From Fimenecus sp045593645 (GTDB lineage Bacteria; Bacillota; Clostridia; Oscillospirales; Acutalibacteraceae): a stretch of DNA of 54,237 nt. Shown piece after piece: positions 41,383-49,845 of the stretch. Both the position numbers and the translations under genes were made by a program. The notes beneath the pieces were generated by a model. The model was not told where the DNA came from. It did not search any database and saw only the letters and a list, made by a program, of their open reading frames with translations. How positions within the stretch are numbered: the first letter of the stretch is position 1; every line of letters begins with the position of its first letter. The stretch is from NCBI GenBank assembly GCA_045593645.1, contig JAZNWZ010000113.1, positions 1 to 54,237 on the forward strand, written 5' to 3'.

Positions 41383-43191
41383 ATGGCAAAGAAACAAAAC
41401 ATTCGAAACTTTTCAATTATTGCTCACATTGACCACGGTAAGAGCACTCTTGCAGACAGACTTTTAGAGTTAACTGAAACTGTTGCAAAACGTGATATGA
41501 CTGAGCAATTACTTGACAATATGGACCTTGAACGTGAGCGTGGTATTACTATCAAAGCACACGCAGTTAAGCTCGATTACAAGGCAAAAGATGGTGAAGT
41601 GTATGAGTTAAATCTTATTGACACTCCTGGCCACGTTGACTTTAACTATGAGGTTTCACGCTCTCTTGCTGCTTGTGAGGGTGCAGTGCTTATTATTGAT
41701 GCTTCTCAAGGTGTTGAGGCACAAACACTTGCTAATACATATTTAGCTCTTGACCACGATTTAGAGCTTGTTCCTGTTATAAATAAAATTGACTTACCTG
41801 CTGCCGACCCTGACAGAGTTGCAAATGAAGTTGAAGAAGTTATTGGCCTTCCTTGCGACGAAGCACCTCGCGTTTCTGCAAAAACAGGCGAAAATATTGG
41901 TGCAGTACTTGAAAGTATTGTTAATCTTGTACCACCACCTGAAAATAATGACGATAAGCCACTTCGAGCACTCGTATTTGACTCGGTTTATGACAGTTAC
42001 AAAGGTGTTATCGTTTATGTTCGTGTTATGGACGGCAAAATTAAACCGGGTGACACAATGCGAATGATGGCAACGGGTGCTGAATTTACTGTTGTTGAAG
42101 TTGGTTATATGCGACCAAACGCTATGGAGCCACAAAAAGAACTTACTTCAGGTGAAGTTGGTTATATTACTGCGTCAATCAAAACAGTTAGTGATGCTCG
42201 TGTTGGTGATACTGTTACAACTGCTGAAAATCCTGCAAGTGAGGCTTTAGCAGGCTATAGAAAAGTTAACCCAATGGTATTCTGTGGTGTTTATCCTGCT
42301 GACGGTGCTGACTATGAAAATCTTCGTGAGGCACTTGAAAAATTGCAACTTAATGATGCTGCTCTTTCCTTTGAGCCAGAAACATCAGGTGCTTTGGGCT
42401 TTGGTTTCCGTTGTGGTTTCTTAGGTCTTTTACACCTTGAAATTATTCAGGAAAGACTTGAAAGAGAATATAATCTTGACCTTGTTACTACTATTCCAAG
42501 TGTTGTTTATAAGGTACATCTTACAAATGGTGAAGTTATTGAAATTGATAACCCAAGCCACTACCCTGACCCTGCAGTTATTGACTACTGCGAAGAGCCA
42601 ACTGTTGAAGCTCATATTTATGCTCCACCTGAATATATAGGCTCTATTATGAATCTTTGTCAGGACAGACGCGGTGTTTATGTAAATACTACTCACCTTG
42701 CAAGCGACAGAGTTGATTTGCATTATATTTTGCCACTTAACGAAATTATTTATGACTTCTTTGATGTGCTTAAATCTCGTACTCGTGGCTATGCTTCATT
42801 TGACTATGAAATCAGTGATTATCAGCGTTCAAGCATTATCAAGCTTGATGTACTTTTAAACGGTGATATTATTGATGCACTTTCATTTATGATTCATAAC
42901 GAAAAGGCTTATGCAAAGGCTCGTAGAATTGCAGAAAAACTTAAAGATAACATTCCACGCCAAATGTTTGAAATCCCTATTCAAATGGCTATTGGTGGAA
43001 AGGTTATCGCTCGTGAAACCGTTAAAGCTATGAGAAAAGACGTTCTTGCAAAATGCTACGGCGGTGATATTACTCGTAAAAAGAAATTACTTGAAAAGCA
43101 AAAGGAAGGTAAAAAGCGTATGCGCCACTTCGGTACTGTTGAAGTACCACAAGAGGCATTTATGGCTGTGCTTAAGCTTGATGATGAATAA
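41383..43191 (+). CDS. lepA: Elongation factor 4
   Basis: A 602-residue translational GTPase that acts on stalled or misaligned ribosomes. G motifs AHIDHGKST, DTPGHVDF and NKIDLP are intact, and the LepA-specific C-terminal domain (GGDITRKKKLLEKQKEGKKRM) is complete. It has normal length. It starts 13 bp after the YitT-like gene and overlaps the next gene by about 11 bp. Confidence 0.96.
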   Translation: MAKKQNIRNFSIIAHIDHGKSTLADRLLELTETVAKRDMTEQLLDNMDLERERGITIKAHAVKLDYKAKDGEVYELNLIDTPGHVDFNYEVSRSLAACEGAVLIIDASQGVEAQTLANTYLALDHDLELVPVINKIDLPAADPDRVANEVEEVIGLPCDEAPRVSAKTGENIGAVLESIVNLVPPPENNDDKPLRALVFDSVYDSYKGVIVYVRVMDGKIKPGDTMRMMATGAEFTVVEVGYMRPNAMEPQKELTSGEVGYITASIKTVSDARVGDTVTTAENPASEALAGYRKVNPMVFCGVYPADGADYENLREALEKLQLNDAALSFEPETSGALGFGFRCGFLGLLHLEIIQERLEREYNLDLVTTIPSVVYKVHLTNGEVIEIDNPSHYPDPAVIDYCEEPTVEAHIYAPPEYIGSIMNLCQDRRGVYVNTTHLASDRVDLHYILPLNEIIYDFFDVLKSRTRGYASFDYEISDYQRSSIIKLDVLLNGDIIDALSFMIHNEKAYAKARRIAEKLKDNIPRQMFEIPIQMAIGGKVIARETVKAMRKDVLAKCYGGDITRKKKLLEKQKEGKKRMRHFGTVEVPQEAFMAVLKLDDE

Positions 43192-43666
43192 TAAAATTTT
43201 TGAAACTCTTGATAATTTAAAAATTGAATACAAGGTTGTTAATCACCCTGCTGCTTTTACTATGGAAGAAATTGCAGAATATGGTTTGCACTCGCACGGT
43301 CATATTCCGAAAAATCTTGTTCTTCGTGATGTTAAAGGTACAAGAAATATGATTGTTGTGCTTCACGGTGATAAAAGAGCAAATTTACAGCTTATTCGTG
43401 CTGAAATCGATTCAACTAAACTTAGCTTTGCTTCTGACGAGCGTATGATGAAATACTTGTCAGTTGAAAAAGGCTCTGTTTCTGCTCTTGGCATTATTTT
43501 TGACACAGAAAAAGAGCTTGAAGTTTATTTTGATGCAGATTTAAAAAACGAAGAAATTGTTGGTTGCCACCCTAACGACAATACAGCAACTGTATTCTTA
43601 AAATTTGTCGATTTGCAAAAATATATTGAAAATAGTGGTCATAGAATCACATTTATTAAAGTATGA
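43181..43666 (+). CDS. YbaK/ProX-type aminoacyl-tRNA editing protein
   Basis: A 161-residue protein of the YbaK/aaRS-associated domain family. The motif HIPKNLVLRDVKG contains the conserved Lys of the deacylase pocket, and the C-terminal GCHPNDNTATVFL is typical of ProXp-ala/PrdX-like members that clear mischarged Ala- or Cys-tRNAPro. The start is taken at 43181 (tandem ATGs, 43181 and 43184), overlapping the lepA end; there is no strong ribosome site, so coupling to lepA is likely. Sequence upstream of this in the same frame overlaps lepA and is not coding. Confidence 0.8.
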   Translation: MMNNKIFETLDNLKIEYKVVNHPAAFTMEEIAEYGLHSHGHIPKNLVLRDVKGTRNMIVVLHGDKRANLQLIRAEIDSTKLSFASDERMMKYLSVEKGSVSALGIIFDTEKELEVYFDADLKNEEIVGCHPNDNTATVFLKFVDLQKYIENSGHRITFIKV

Positions 43667-44760
43667 AAAATATAGGACTTTATTTACATATTCCTTTTTG
43701 CCGTTCAAAATGTCCTTATTGCGATTTTTATTCCTTTAACGAAAAAACTCACAATATAAACGACTATGTAAGTGTGTTACAAAAAAAGATTTTGACAAGT
43801 TTATCACCTTTACAATGTAAGGGTGATACCCTTTACATTGGTGGTGGAACTCCATCATTTATTGGTGCAGAAAATCTTAAAAAGCTTGTGGATACTTGCA
43901 ACTCTAATTTTTTGACAAACAAAGCAGAAATTACTGTTGAGTGCAACCCTTTTGATGCAAATGAAGACTTTTTTAAAGTTTTGTATGCTTGTGGTGTAAA
44001 TAGAATTTCTATGGGACTTCAATCTGCTATTGACAGTGAAAGACAAATTCTTGGCAGACTTTCTGACAGAAATCAAGTTGAAAATGCCGTTAAAATGGCT
44101 CAAAAAGTTGGTTTTGAAAACATTACTCTTGATGTTATGTTAGGTGTGCCTAATCAGACTGAAAAAAGTTTAAATGAAACTTTAGATTTTTGTATTTCTC
44201 TTCGCGTACCACATATAAGTGCTTATATGCTAAAGCTTGAAGAGAATACTCACTTTTATAAGAATCAACACAAATACAGTTTTCCTGATGACGATTTGAC
44301 TGCCGATTTATATTTGCAAATGTGCGAAGTCCTTGAAAATCAAGGCATAATGCAATATGAGATTTCAAATTTTGCAAAATCAGGGTTTGAAAGCAAGCAC
44401 AACCTTAAATATTGGCATTGTGAAGAATATTTGGGACTTGGACCGTCTGCACATTCATTTTTAGACGGTAAGCGTTTTTATTATGACCGTGATTTTCAGG
44501 CATTTATGAATGGCAACTCCCCTGTCCAAGACGGATTTGGTGGTGATTTCACAGAATATGCAATGCTTAATCTTCGTCTTGTTGAAGGCTTACAAGAAAG
44601 CAAGGTTTTTGAAAGATTTGGACATTCAATCCCATTAGAAATGTATGAAAAATCACAGATTTTCATTGATAATGGATATATGGTCAAAACTCAAAATGGG
44701 TTGGCACTAACTCGTAAAGGATTTCTTTTATCAAATACGATTTTGTCAAAGATATTATAA
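43663..44760 (+). CDS. hemW: Radical SAM heme chaperone HemW
   Basis: A 365-residue radical SAM protein. The cluster motif is C13-RSK-C17-PY-C20, followed by GGGTPS. The KHNLKYW motif (HNxxYW) marks HemW, a heme-binding protein, rather than true coproporphyrinogen oxidase HemN. A C-terminal winged-helix HemN_C region is present. Its ATG overlaps the previous stop by 4 bp. In many Bacillota hemW follows lepA, as here. Confidence 0.9.
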   Translation: MKNIGLYLHIPFCRSKCPYCDFYSFNEKTHNINDYVSVLQKKILTSLSPLQCKGDTLYIGGGTPSFIGAENLKKLVDTCNSNFLTNKAEITVECNPFDANEDFFKVLYACGVNRISMGLQSAIDSERQILGRLSDRNQVENAVKMAQKVGFENITLDVMLGVPNQTEKSLNETLDFCISLRVPHISAYMLKLEENTHFYKNQHKYSFPDDDLTADLYLQMCEVLENQGIMQYEISNFAKSGFESKHNLKYWHCEEYLGLGPSAHSFLDGKRFYYDRDFQAFMNGNSPVQDGFGGDFTEYAMLNLRLVEGLQESKVFERFGHSIPLEMYEKSQIFIDNGYMVKTQNGLALTRKGFLLSNTILSKIL

Positions 44761-44780
44761 TTGTGAAATAGGGTGGATTT

Positions 44781-45719
44781 ATGAACTGGTTTTACAAGTT
44801 AATTGCTTTTATAATGTCATTTTTCATTCATTTTCCTATTGGTGAAATTACATCATATTCTACATTAGAAGAGGATGCTTCACTTGTTTTTACTGTTCTT
44901 GCTGATGTGCACATTGAGGGCAATAACGAAGACCGTTTTAAGCTTTTTGGTGAAGGTCTTGCAGATATTAACTCTGCAAAAAGAAATGATGCTCTTCTTT
45001 TTCTTGGGGACAACACAATGAATAATCAAGTTGTTGAGCTTAGTGCTTTTTATGGACTTTTAAAAGAGCATATTACAATTGGCAACATTCTTATGATTAC
45101 CGGTAATCACGACTTGTGCCCAAGCGATTACAATACAGGTGATTATGAAGATTTAAGAGATAGATTTTTTGATTATAAAAACGAATATATTAAGGCTCAA
45201 TATGATGATAGTGTTTATTATAGTTATGAGATTAACGGCTATAAATTTATTGTTTTAGGCTCAGAATCTGATGCAGGAGTGCAAGAAGATATTTCTGATA
45301 CCCAACTTAAATGGTTTGAAAGTGAATTAAAGTCGGCTGAAGAAAGTGGAAAGCCTATTTTTGTTTTTAACCACTATCCACTCAATCACACTTGGGAAGA
45401 TGTGTGGAGTGAAGGTCATATGGGTAAGGACAGTGAAAAACTTCACGAAATATTAAAGACCTGTAAAAATAAAATAATCTATTTTTCCGGTCATCTTCAT
45501 ATGGGACTTTATGACAATCAGGTTTCATATATAAACGAAGAAAATATTACATATATTAGTGTGCCATCATTTGGTTCTGACAACGATGTTGGTGATGCTC
45601 ATATTCAAGACAAAGGTATGGGACTGTATGTTGAAGTTTATGATAATTCAATTATTATTCGTATAAGAAACTTTGCAGAGCATAAATGGATGGAAATAGA
45701 ATATAAAATTGACATTTAA
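44781..45719 (+). CDS. Membrane-anchored metallophosphoesterase
   Basis: A 312-residue calcineurin-like phosphoesterase with an N-terminal hydrophobic segment (about 3-20) that may anchor or export it. All motifs are intact: D42-x-H44, GDN (76-78), GNHD (108-111), NHYP and GHLH. It differs from the phosphoesterase at 117-1439, which has a changed GNHD motif. The substrate is unknown. It lies 20 bp after hemW, and the metA promoter overlaps its last codons. Confidence 0.83.
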   Translation: MNWFYKLIAFIMSFFIHFPIGEITSYSTLEEDASLVFTVLADVHIEGNNEDRFKLFGEGLADINSAKRNDALLFLGDNTMNNQVVELSAFYGLLKEHITIGNILMITGNHDLCPSDYNTGDYEDLRDRFFDYKNEYIKAQYDDSVYYSYEINGYKFIVLGSESDAGVQEDISDTQLKWFESELKSAEESGKPIFVFNHYPLNHTWEDVWSEGHMGKDSEKLHEILKTCKNKIIYFSGHLHMGLYDNQVSYINEENITYISVPSFGSDNDVGDAHIQDKGMGLYVEVYDNSIIIRIRNFAEHKWMEIEYKIDI

Positions 45720-45737
45720 TTTCTAATGTGATAAAAT
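45709..45737 (+). promoter_or_regulatory. metA promoter
   Basis: TTGACA (45709-45714), a 17-bp spacer and TAAAAT (45732-45737). The leader of about 30 nt to the start at 45772 is too short for a SAM riboswitch or T-box. Confidence 0.65.
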
Positions 45738-45771
45738 ACAAACTTGCATGTTGAAGAAAGGAGTGGTACGA

Positions 45772-46689
45772 ATGCCTATTAAAATTGACAACCAATTACC
45801 TGCAAGACATAATCTTGAGTTGGAGAATATTTTCGTTATGACTGAGCAAAGAGCATCTTTGCAGGATATTCGTCCACTTAGAATTATTCTTCTTAACTTA
45901 ATGCCTACAAAAATTGAAACTGAAACTCAGATTTTACGTCTTCTCAGTAACTCACCTTTGCAGGTTGAAATTGAACTTTTACAGGTTGCAACCCATGAAA
46001 GCAAAAACACAAGTAAAGAGCACATGCTCAAGTTTTATAAGACTTTTGACGATATTAAGGACCAAAAGTTTGACGGTATGATTGTTACAGGAGCTCCTGT
46101 TGAAATGATGCCTTTTGAAGAGGTAGACTATTGGGAAGAGCTTTGCAGAATTTTTGAATGGGCAAAGAGCCACGTTTATTCATCATTCCACATCTGTTGG
46201 GGTGCTCAGGCAGCACTTTATTACCACTATGGCATTCCAAAATATAAGCTCCCTGAGAAAATGTTTGGCATTTTCCCACATAAGCCACTTGATATGTATC
46301 ATCCATTACTTCGTGGCTTCAGTGATTTATTCTATGTGCCACACTCACGACACACAGAAACTAAAAAAGAAGATATTGCTCTTGTTAAAGACTTGCAAAT
46401 TCTCTCATATTCAGAGATTTCAGGGGTTCACCTTGTAGCAGATATGGATTGCAGAAATTTCTACTGCACAGGTCATAGTGAATATGACAGCGACACACTT
46501 GCTCGCGAATATTTCAGAGATTTACACAAAGGATTAGACATTAAAATTCCTTACAACTATTTCCCTAACGACGATACACGCCTTACCCCACCTCTTACTT
46601 GGCGAGGTGCAGGTAGTTTGTTATTCCAGAACTGGCTTAACTACTTTGTGTATCAAAGAACACCTTATGATGTTAATGATATTAAATAA
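45772..46689 (+). CDS. metA: Homoserine O-acyltransferase MetA, predicted acetyl-CoA specific
   Basis: A 305-residue enzyme of methionine synthesis that acylates homoserine. The catalytic Cys142 lies in HICWGAQ, and His235 and Glu237 lie in GHSEY. Residue 111 is Glu (GAPVE); in the MetA family Glu111 gives acetyl-CoA use (B. cereus) whereas Gly111 gives succinyl-CoA use, so O-acetylhomoserine is the likely product. The start at 45772 is supported by AAAGGAG; an upstream in-frame ATG at 45748 lies before that site. It is a single-gene unit with its own promoter and terminator. Confidence 0.92.
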   Translation: MPIKIDNQLPARHNLELENIFVMTEQRASLQDIRPLRIILLNLMPTKIETETQILRLLSNSPLQVEIELLQVATHESKNTSKEHMLKFYKTFDDIKDQKFDGMIVTGAPVEMMPFEEVDYWEELCRIFEWAKSHVYSSFHICWGAQAALYYHYGIPKYKLPEKMFGIFPHKPLDMYHPLLRGFSDLFYVPHSRHTETKKEDIALVKDLQILSYSEISGVHLVADMDCRNFYCTGHSEYDSDTLAREYFRDLHKGLDIKIPYNYFPNDDTRLTPPLTWRGAGSLLFQNWLNYFVYQRTPYDVNDIK

Positions 46690-46695
46690 AAAAAG

Positions 46696-46728
46696 ACCGA
46701 ACAGGAAATAATCTGTTCGGTTTATTTT
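46696..46728 (+). terminator. metA terminator
   Basis: ACCGAACAG (46696-46704), loop GAAATAAT and CTGTTCGGT (46713-46721) are followed by TTATTTTTT. Confidence 0.88.
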
Positions 46729-46796
46729 TTATATAATGAGTTTGATAAAATGGAGTTCGTAAGGCTCTTTAATTACCTCAATTCAACAAACATACC

Positions 46797-46939
46797 TTGT
46801 AGGGGTCATTCACGGTGCGGGTGTCCGGTGGACACCTCTGCGAAGCAGAAGCACCGACCGAGCCGGCAGGCGAGACTATGACCCGTTCCAAAGGTTATAA
46901 AACAAGTTCAAGCGGGCGATTCGTGAATCGCCCCTACAA
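46797..46939. repeat. 143-bp MITE-like structured intergenic repeat
   Basis: The element is bounded by a perfect 9-bp terminal inverted repeat, TTGTAGGGG (46797-46805) and CCCCTACAA (46931-46939). Inside, GGGTCAT/ATGACCC (46803-46809; 46878-46884) encloses CGGTGC/GCACCG (46813-46818; 46851-46856), which in turn encloses two hairpins: GGTGTCC-GGT-GGACACC (46820-46836) and TCTGC-GAA-GCAGA (46837-46849). A last hairpin GGGCGATTC-GT-GAATCGCCC is at 46914-46933. It is much more GC-rich than its surroundings and has no ORF. It lies between the metA terminator and the copA 3' end. Confidence 0.75.
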
Positions 46940-46960
46940 TTTTGCATTACGAATTGCGAA

Positions 46961-47164
46961 TTATTCAATTACTTTATAGCCTTGTTCCTCAACTGCTTTT
47001 TTGAGAGTTACTGGTGCTGCATCAGCGTCAAGAGTAACAATTGCTGTTCCATCTTTATGACTTACGATTGCTTCACGTACTTCTGCAACTCCTTCAAGTG
47101 CTTTTTTAACGTGTGCTTCACAGTGTGGGCACATCATACCTTCAATTTTCATTGTAATTTGCAT
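46961..47164 (-). CDS. Possible separately translated CopZ-like copper chaperone
   Basis: An in-frame ATG at 47164 has AGGAG nine bases upstream (47174-47178). Initiation there would give a 67-residue protein that is exactly the terminal HMA domain, MQITMKIEGMMCPHC and onwards, the size of CopZ. It would donate Cu+ to CopA. The same residues also form the end of the 827-residue CopA, so this is a second product within one gene and not an independent locus. Confidence 0.4.
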   Translation of the reverse strand: MQITMKIEGMMCPHCEAHVKKALEGVAEVREAIVSHKDGTAIVTLDADAAPVTLKKAVEEQGYKVIE

Positions 47165-49444
47165 AGTTTTTTTCTCCTTTACTTTTGATTTTATCTTTTT
47201 ATCTTTTTTCGCATTACGAATGTCTTTGAAGTTTAGTCGTAACGCGTTTGATACTACACAGAATGAGGAAAGACTCATTGCTGCTGCTCCAAACATTGGA
47301 TTTAACTCCCAACCGAAAAGGTTTATAAACAAACCTGCGGCAAGTGGAATTCCAATAGCATTATAGAAAAACGCCCAGAAAAGATTTTCGTGAATATTTT
47401 TAAGAGTTTCACGACTTAGGCGAATTGCAGCGGGTACATCTAAAAGTCTGCTCTTCATAAGCACAACATCGGCTGCATCAATGGCAACATCTGTACCGGC
47501 CCCGATTGCAACACCCATATCGGCACGAGTTAGTGCAGGGGCGTCGTTTATTCCGTCACCTACCATCATAACTTTGCCTTTATCTTTAAGGGTGCGAATA
47601 ACTTTTTCTTTACCGTTAGGGAGTACTCCTGCAATAACCTCATCAACACCTGCGATTTTACCGATTGCATTGGCAGTTTTTTCATTGTCCCCCGTAAGCA
47701 TTACTACTTTGATTCCCATATTCTGCAATTCTTTAATTGCTTGTGGGCTGTCTTCTTTAACAGTATCGGCTACTGCTATTATTCCAAGAAGAGTGTTATC
47801 TATGCTGAAAAGCAACGGTGTTTTACCGTTTTCAGCAAGAGTTTCTGCAATTTCTATGGTGTTTTCATCAACTGCAATCTGTTCACTTATAAATTTAAGA
47901 CTACCACCATAAAGAGTTTTACCTTTTAATTCTGCGGTTATTCCGTTACCCGCAAGTGAAGTGAAATTATCAATTTCTGTTGCATTGATATTCAGTTCAT
48001 TACCCTTTTCAACAATGGCTTTTGCTAACGGATGCTCACTTTTCACTTCAAGAGAACAAGCAAAACTTAAAAGTTCATTTTCACTTATATTTATTGGAAT
48101 TATATCAGTTACTTTTGGTTTGCCCTCGGTAATTGTACCCGTTTTATCAAGAACTACCGTATTTACTCTGCCTGTTTCTTCAAGTGAAACTGCGGTTTTG
48201 AAAAGAATACCATTTTTTGCACCTACACCATTACCTACCATAATGGCAACAGGTGTTGCAAGACCTAACGCACAAGGGCAACTGATAACAAGTACCGAAA
48301 TACCGCGAGCAAGGGCATAACCAACTGTTTGCCCCGAAATCAACCAACCAACAACTGTAATAACTGCAATCGTGATAACTACAGGGACAAACACACCCGA
48401 AACTTTATCAGCAATTTTGGCGATTGGTGCTTTTGTTGCAGCAGCGTCACTTACCATTTTTATAATCTGCGAAAGAGTTGTATCTTCACCAACTCGTAAC
48501 GCTTCACATTTAATAAAGCCCGACTGATTTATTGTACCGCCTGAAACTCTGTCACCTATATTTTTATCAACAGGAATACTCTCACCCGTTAGTGCTGACT
48601 CGTCAACTGCGGTATGCCCGTCAATTATTACACCGTCAACAGAGATTTGCTCGCCCGGGCGGACAACAAAAATGTCGCCTTTTTTAACTTGTTCAATCGG
48701 CACTTCAGTTTCGACACCGTCAACTAAAATTATTGCAGTTTTTGGTGCTAATTTCATTAAGGATTTAAGAGCATCTGTGGTTTTACCTTTTGACCGTGCT
48801 TCAAGCATTTTGCCTACTGTAATAAGTGTTAAAATCATTGCAGCAGACTCAAAATAGAACTCGTGTAAATAGTGATGAGCCATTCCAACATCTGCTGTCA
48901 TTTTGAAAAGCACATAAGTACTATATACAAATGATGCACCTGAGCCGAGGGCTACAAGAGTATCCATATTAGGAGACTTATGTAAAAGCCCCTTAAATCC
49001 GTTTATGAAGAATTTTTGGTTGATTACCATAACAATAATTGTTAATAATAATTCCAAAAGTGCTATTGCAAGTGGGTTAGTTGACAATATTTCAGGCAAC
49101 CACCATCCCCACATTACATGTCCCATTGAGATATACATTAAAACTGCTAAAAAGCCTAATGATGCAAAAAGTCTTTTTTTGAGTTTTGGAGTTTCAGTAT
49201 CTTTTAATGCATCGTCATTATCATTTTTTGACGGTGTATTTTTACTGTCTTTAAGACTTGCACCATAACCCGCTTGGGTTACCGCTTTTATAATTGCATT
49301 TGGGTCTGCAGGGCCTTCAACACCCATTGAATTAGTAAGCAGACTTACTGAACAAGCATTTACACCCTCAATTGCGTTTACTGCTTTTTCAACTCGTGCA
49401 ACGCAAGCAGCACAGCTCATACCCGTTACATTATATTGAGTCAT
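46961..49444 (-). CDS. copA: Copper-exporting P-type ATPase with fused C-terminal CopZ-like domain
   Basis: An 827-residue P1B-type ATPase that pumps Cu+ out of the cell. It has an N-terminal HMA domain (CAAC at 11-14), eight membrane helices, the SCPCALG ion site, DKTGT phosphorylation site and GDGINDAP hinge. After the normal CopA end (NALRLNFK) comes a Lys-rich linker of about 22 residues and a second HMA domain (MMCPHC, Cys772 and Cys775) that resembles a stand-alone CopZ chaperone. A ribosome site and ATG lie at the junction. It follows csoR by 8 bp and shares its copper-responsive promoter. Confidence 0.93.
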   Translation of the reverse strand: MTQYNVTGMSCAACVARVEKAVNAIEGVNACSVSLLTNSMGVEGPADPNAIIKAVTQAGYGASLKDSKNTPSKNDNDDALKDTETPKLKKRLFASLGFLAVLMYISMGHVMWGWWLPEILSTNPLAIALLELLLTIIVMVINQKFFINGFKGLLHKSPNMDTLVALGSGASFVYSTYVLFKMTADVGMAHHYLHEFYFESAAMILTLITVGKMLEARSKGKTTDALKSLMKLAPKTAIILVDGVETEVPIEQVKKGDIFVVRPGEQISVDGVIIDGHTAVDESALTGESIPVDKNIGDRVSGGTINQSGFIKCEALRVGEDTTLSQIIKMVSDAAATKAPIAKIADKVSGVFVPVVITIAVITVVGWLISGQTVGYALARGISVLVISCPCALGLATPVAIMVGNGVGAKNGILFKTAVSLEETGRVNTVVLDKTGTITEGKPKVTDIIPINISENELLSFACSLEVKSEHPLAKAIVEKGNELNINATEIDNFTSLAGNGITAELKGKTLYGGSLKFISEQIAVDENTIEIAETLAENGKTPLLFSIDNTLLGIIAVADTVKEDSPQAIKELQNMGIKVVMLTGDNEKTANAIGKIAGVDEVIAGVLPNGKEKVIRTLKDKGKVMMVGDGINDAPALTRADMGVAIGAGTDVAIDAADVVLMKSRLLDVPAAIRLSRETLKNIHENLFWAFFYNAIGIPLAAGLFINLFGWELNPMFGAAAMSLSSFCVVSNALRLNFKDIRNAKKDKKIKSKVKEKKTMQITMKIEGMMCPHCEAHVKKALEGVAEVREAIVSHKDGTAIVTLDADAAPVTLKKAVEEQGYKVIE

Positions 49445-49452
49445 AAATTCAC

Positions 49453-49752
49453 CTACTTCATAAGTTTCTGGAGTGTTGACAACAAGTCGTCAACTGTTTC
49501 GGTTTTACCTGCTTTAATATCATCGGCAACACAGGTTTTTATATGATTAGATAAGAGTTCTTTATTGAATGCATTAAGTGCAGCATTAACTGCAGATACC
49601 TGTACTATTATATCCGTACAATAGGCGTTTTTTTCAACCATACCCTTGATTCCACGAATTTGACCTTCAATTCGATTAAGACGATTGATAAGTGCCTTGT
49701 ATTCTTCATTAGAACGGATTTTTGTCTTACAACATTCACAAGTATTACTCAT
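49453..49752 (-). CDS. csoR: Copper-sensing repressor CsoR
   Basis: A 99-residue all-helical repressor. The Cu(I) ligand triad Cys45 (AYCTD), His70 and Cys74 (NHIKTC) is complete, with RLNRIEGQIRGIKGMV before it. An additional N-terminal Cys-rich stretch (CECCKTK) is present. Binding of Cu+ releases it from its operator, here located in its own promoter at 49776-49804, so csoR and copA are induced together. Confidence 0.93.
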   Translation of the reverse strand: MSNTCECCKTKIRSNEEYKALINRLNRIEGQIRGIKGMVEKNAYCTDIIVQVSAVNAALNAFNKELLSNHIKTCVADDIKAGKTETVDDLLSTLQKLMK

Positions 49753-49775
49753 AAAATCACTTCCTTTATGATTTT

Positions 49776-49804
49776 ATTATATACCCTGTGGGGGTATATG
49801 TCAA
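49776..49804 (-). promoter_or_regulatory. csoR-copA promoter with embedded CsoR operator
   Basis: On the minus strand, TTGACA (49799-49804), a 17-bp spacer and TATAAT (49776-49781), both consensus. The inverted repeat ATATACCC-N5-GGGTATAT (49779-49799) fills the spacer and matches the G-tract palindrome of CsoR sites. Confidence 0.85.
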
Positions 49805-49818
49805 CATATAAAAATAGA

Positions 49819-49844
49819 GGACGATGTTAGCATCGTCCCCTACA
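49819..49844. repeat. Hairpin repeat with CCCCTACA tail, also a possible folD terminator
   Basis: GGACGATG-TTAG-CATCGTCC (49819-49838) is followed by CCTACA, directly next to the folD stop codon. On the minus strand the stem is followed by TCTATTTTTATA, so it may terminate the yfmF-folD operon. It shares the tail with the repeats at 19861 and 46914 but has a different stem. Confidence 0.6.
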
Positions 49845-49845
49845 A

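Noticed and set aside
43046..43180. An N-terminal extension of the YbaK-like protein inside lepA
   Set aside because: These 45 codons read lepA in another frame and give a basic stretch not found in the family; the tandem ATG at 43181 is the likely start.
45720..45771. Possible SAM riboswitch or T-box before metA
   Set aside because: Only 52 bp separate the genes and the promoter occupies part of them; there is no room for either structure.
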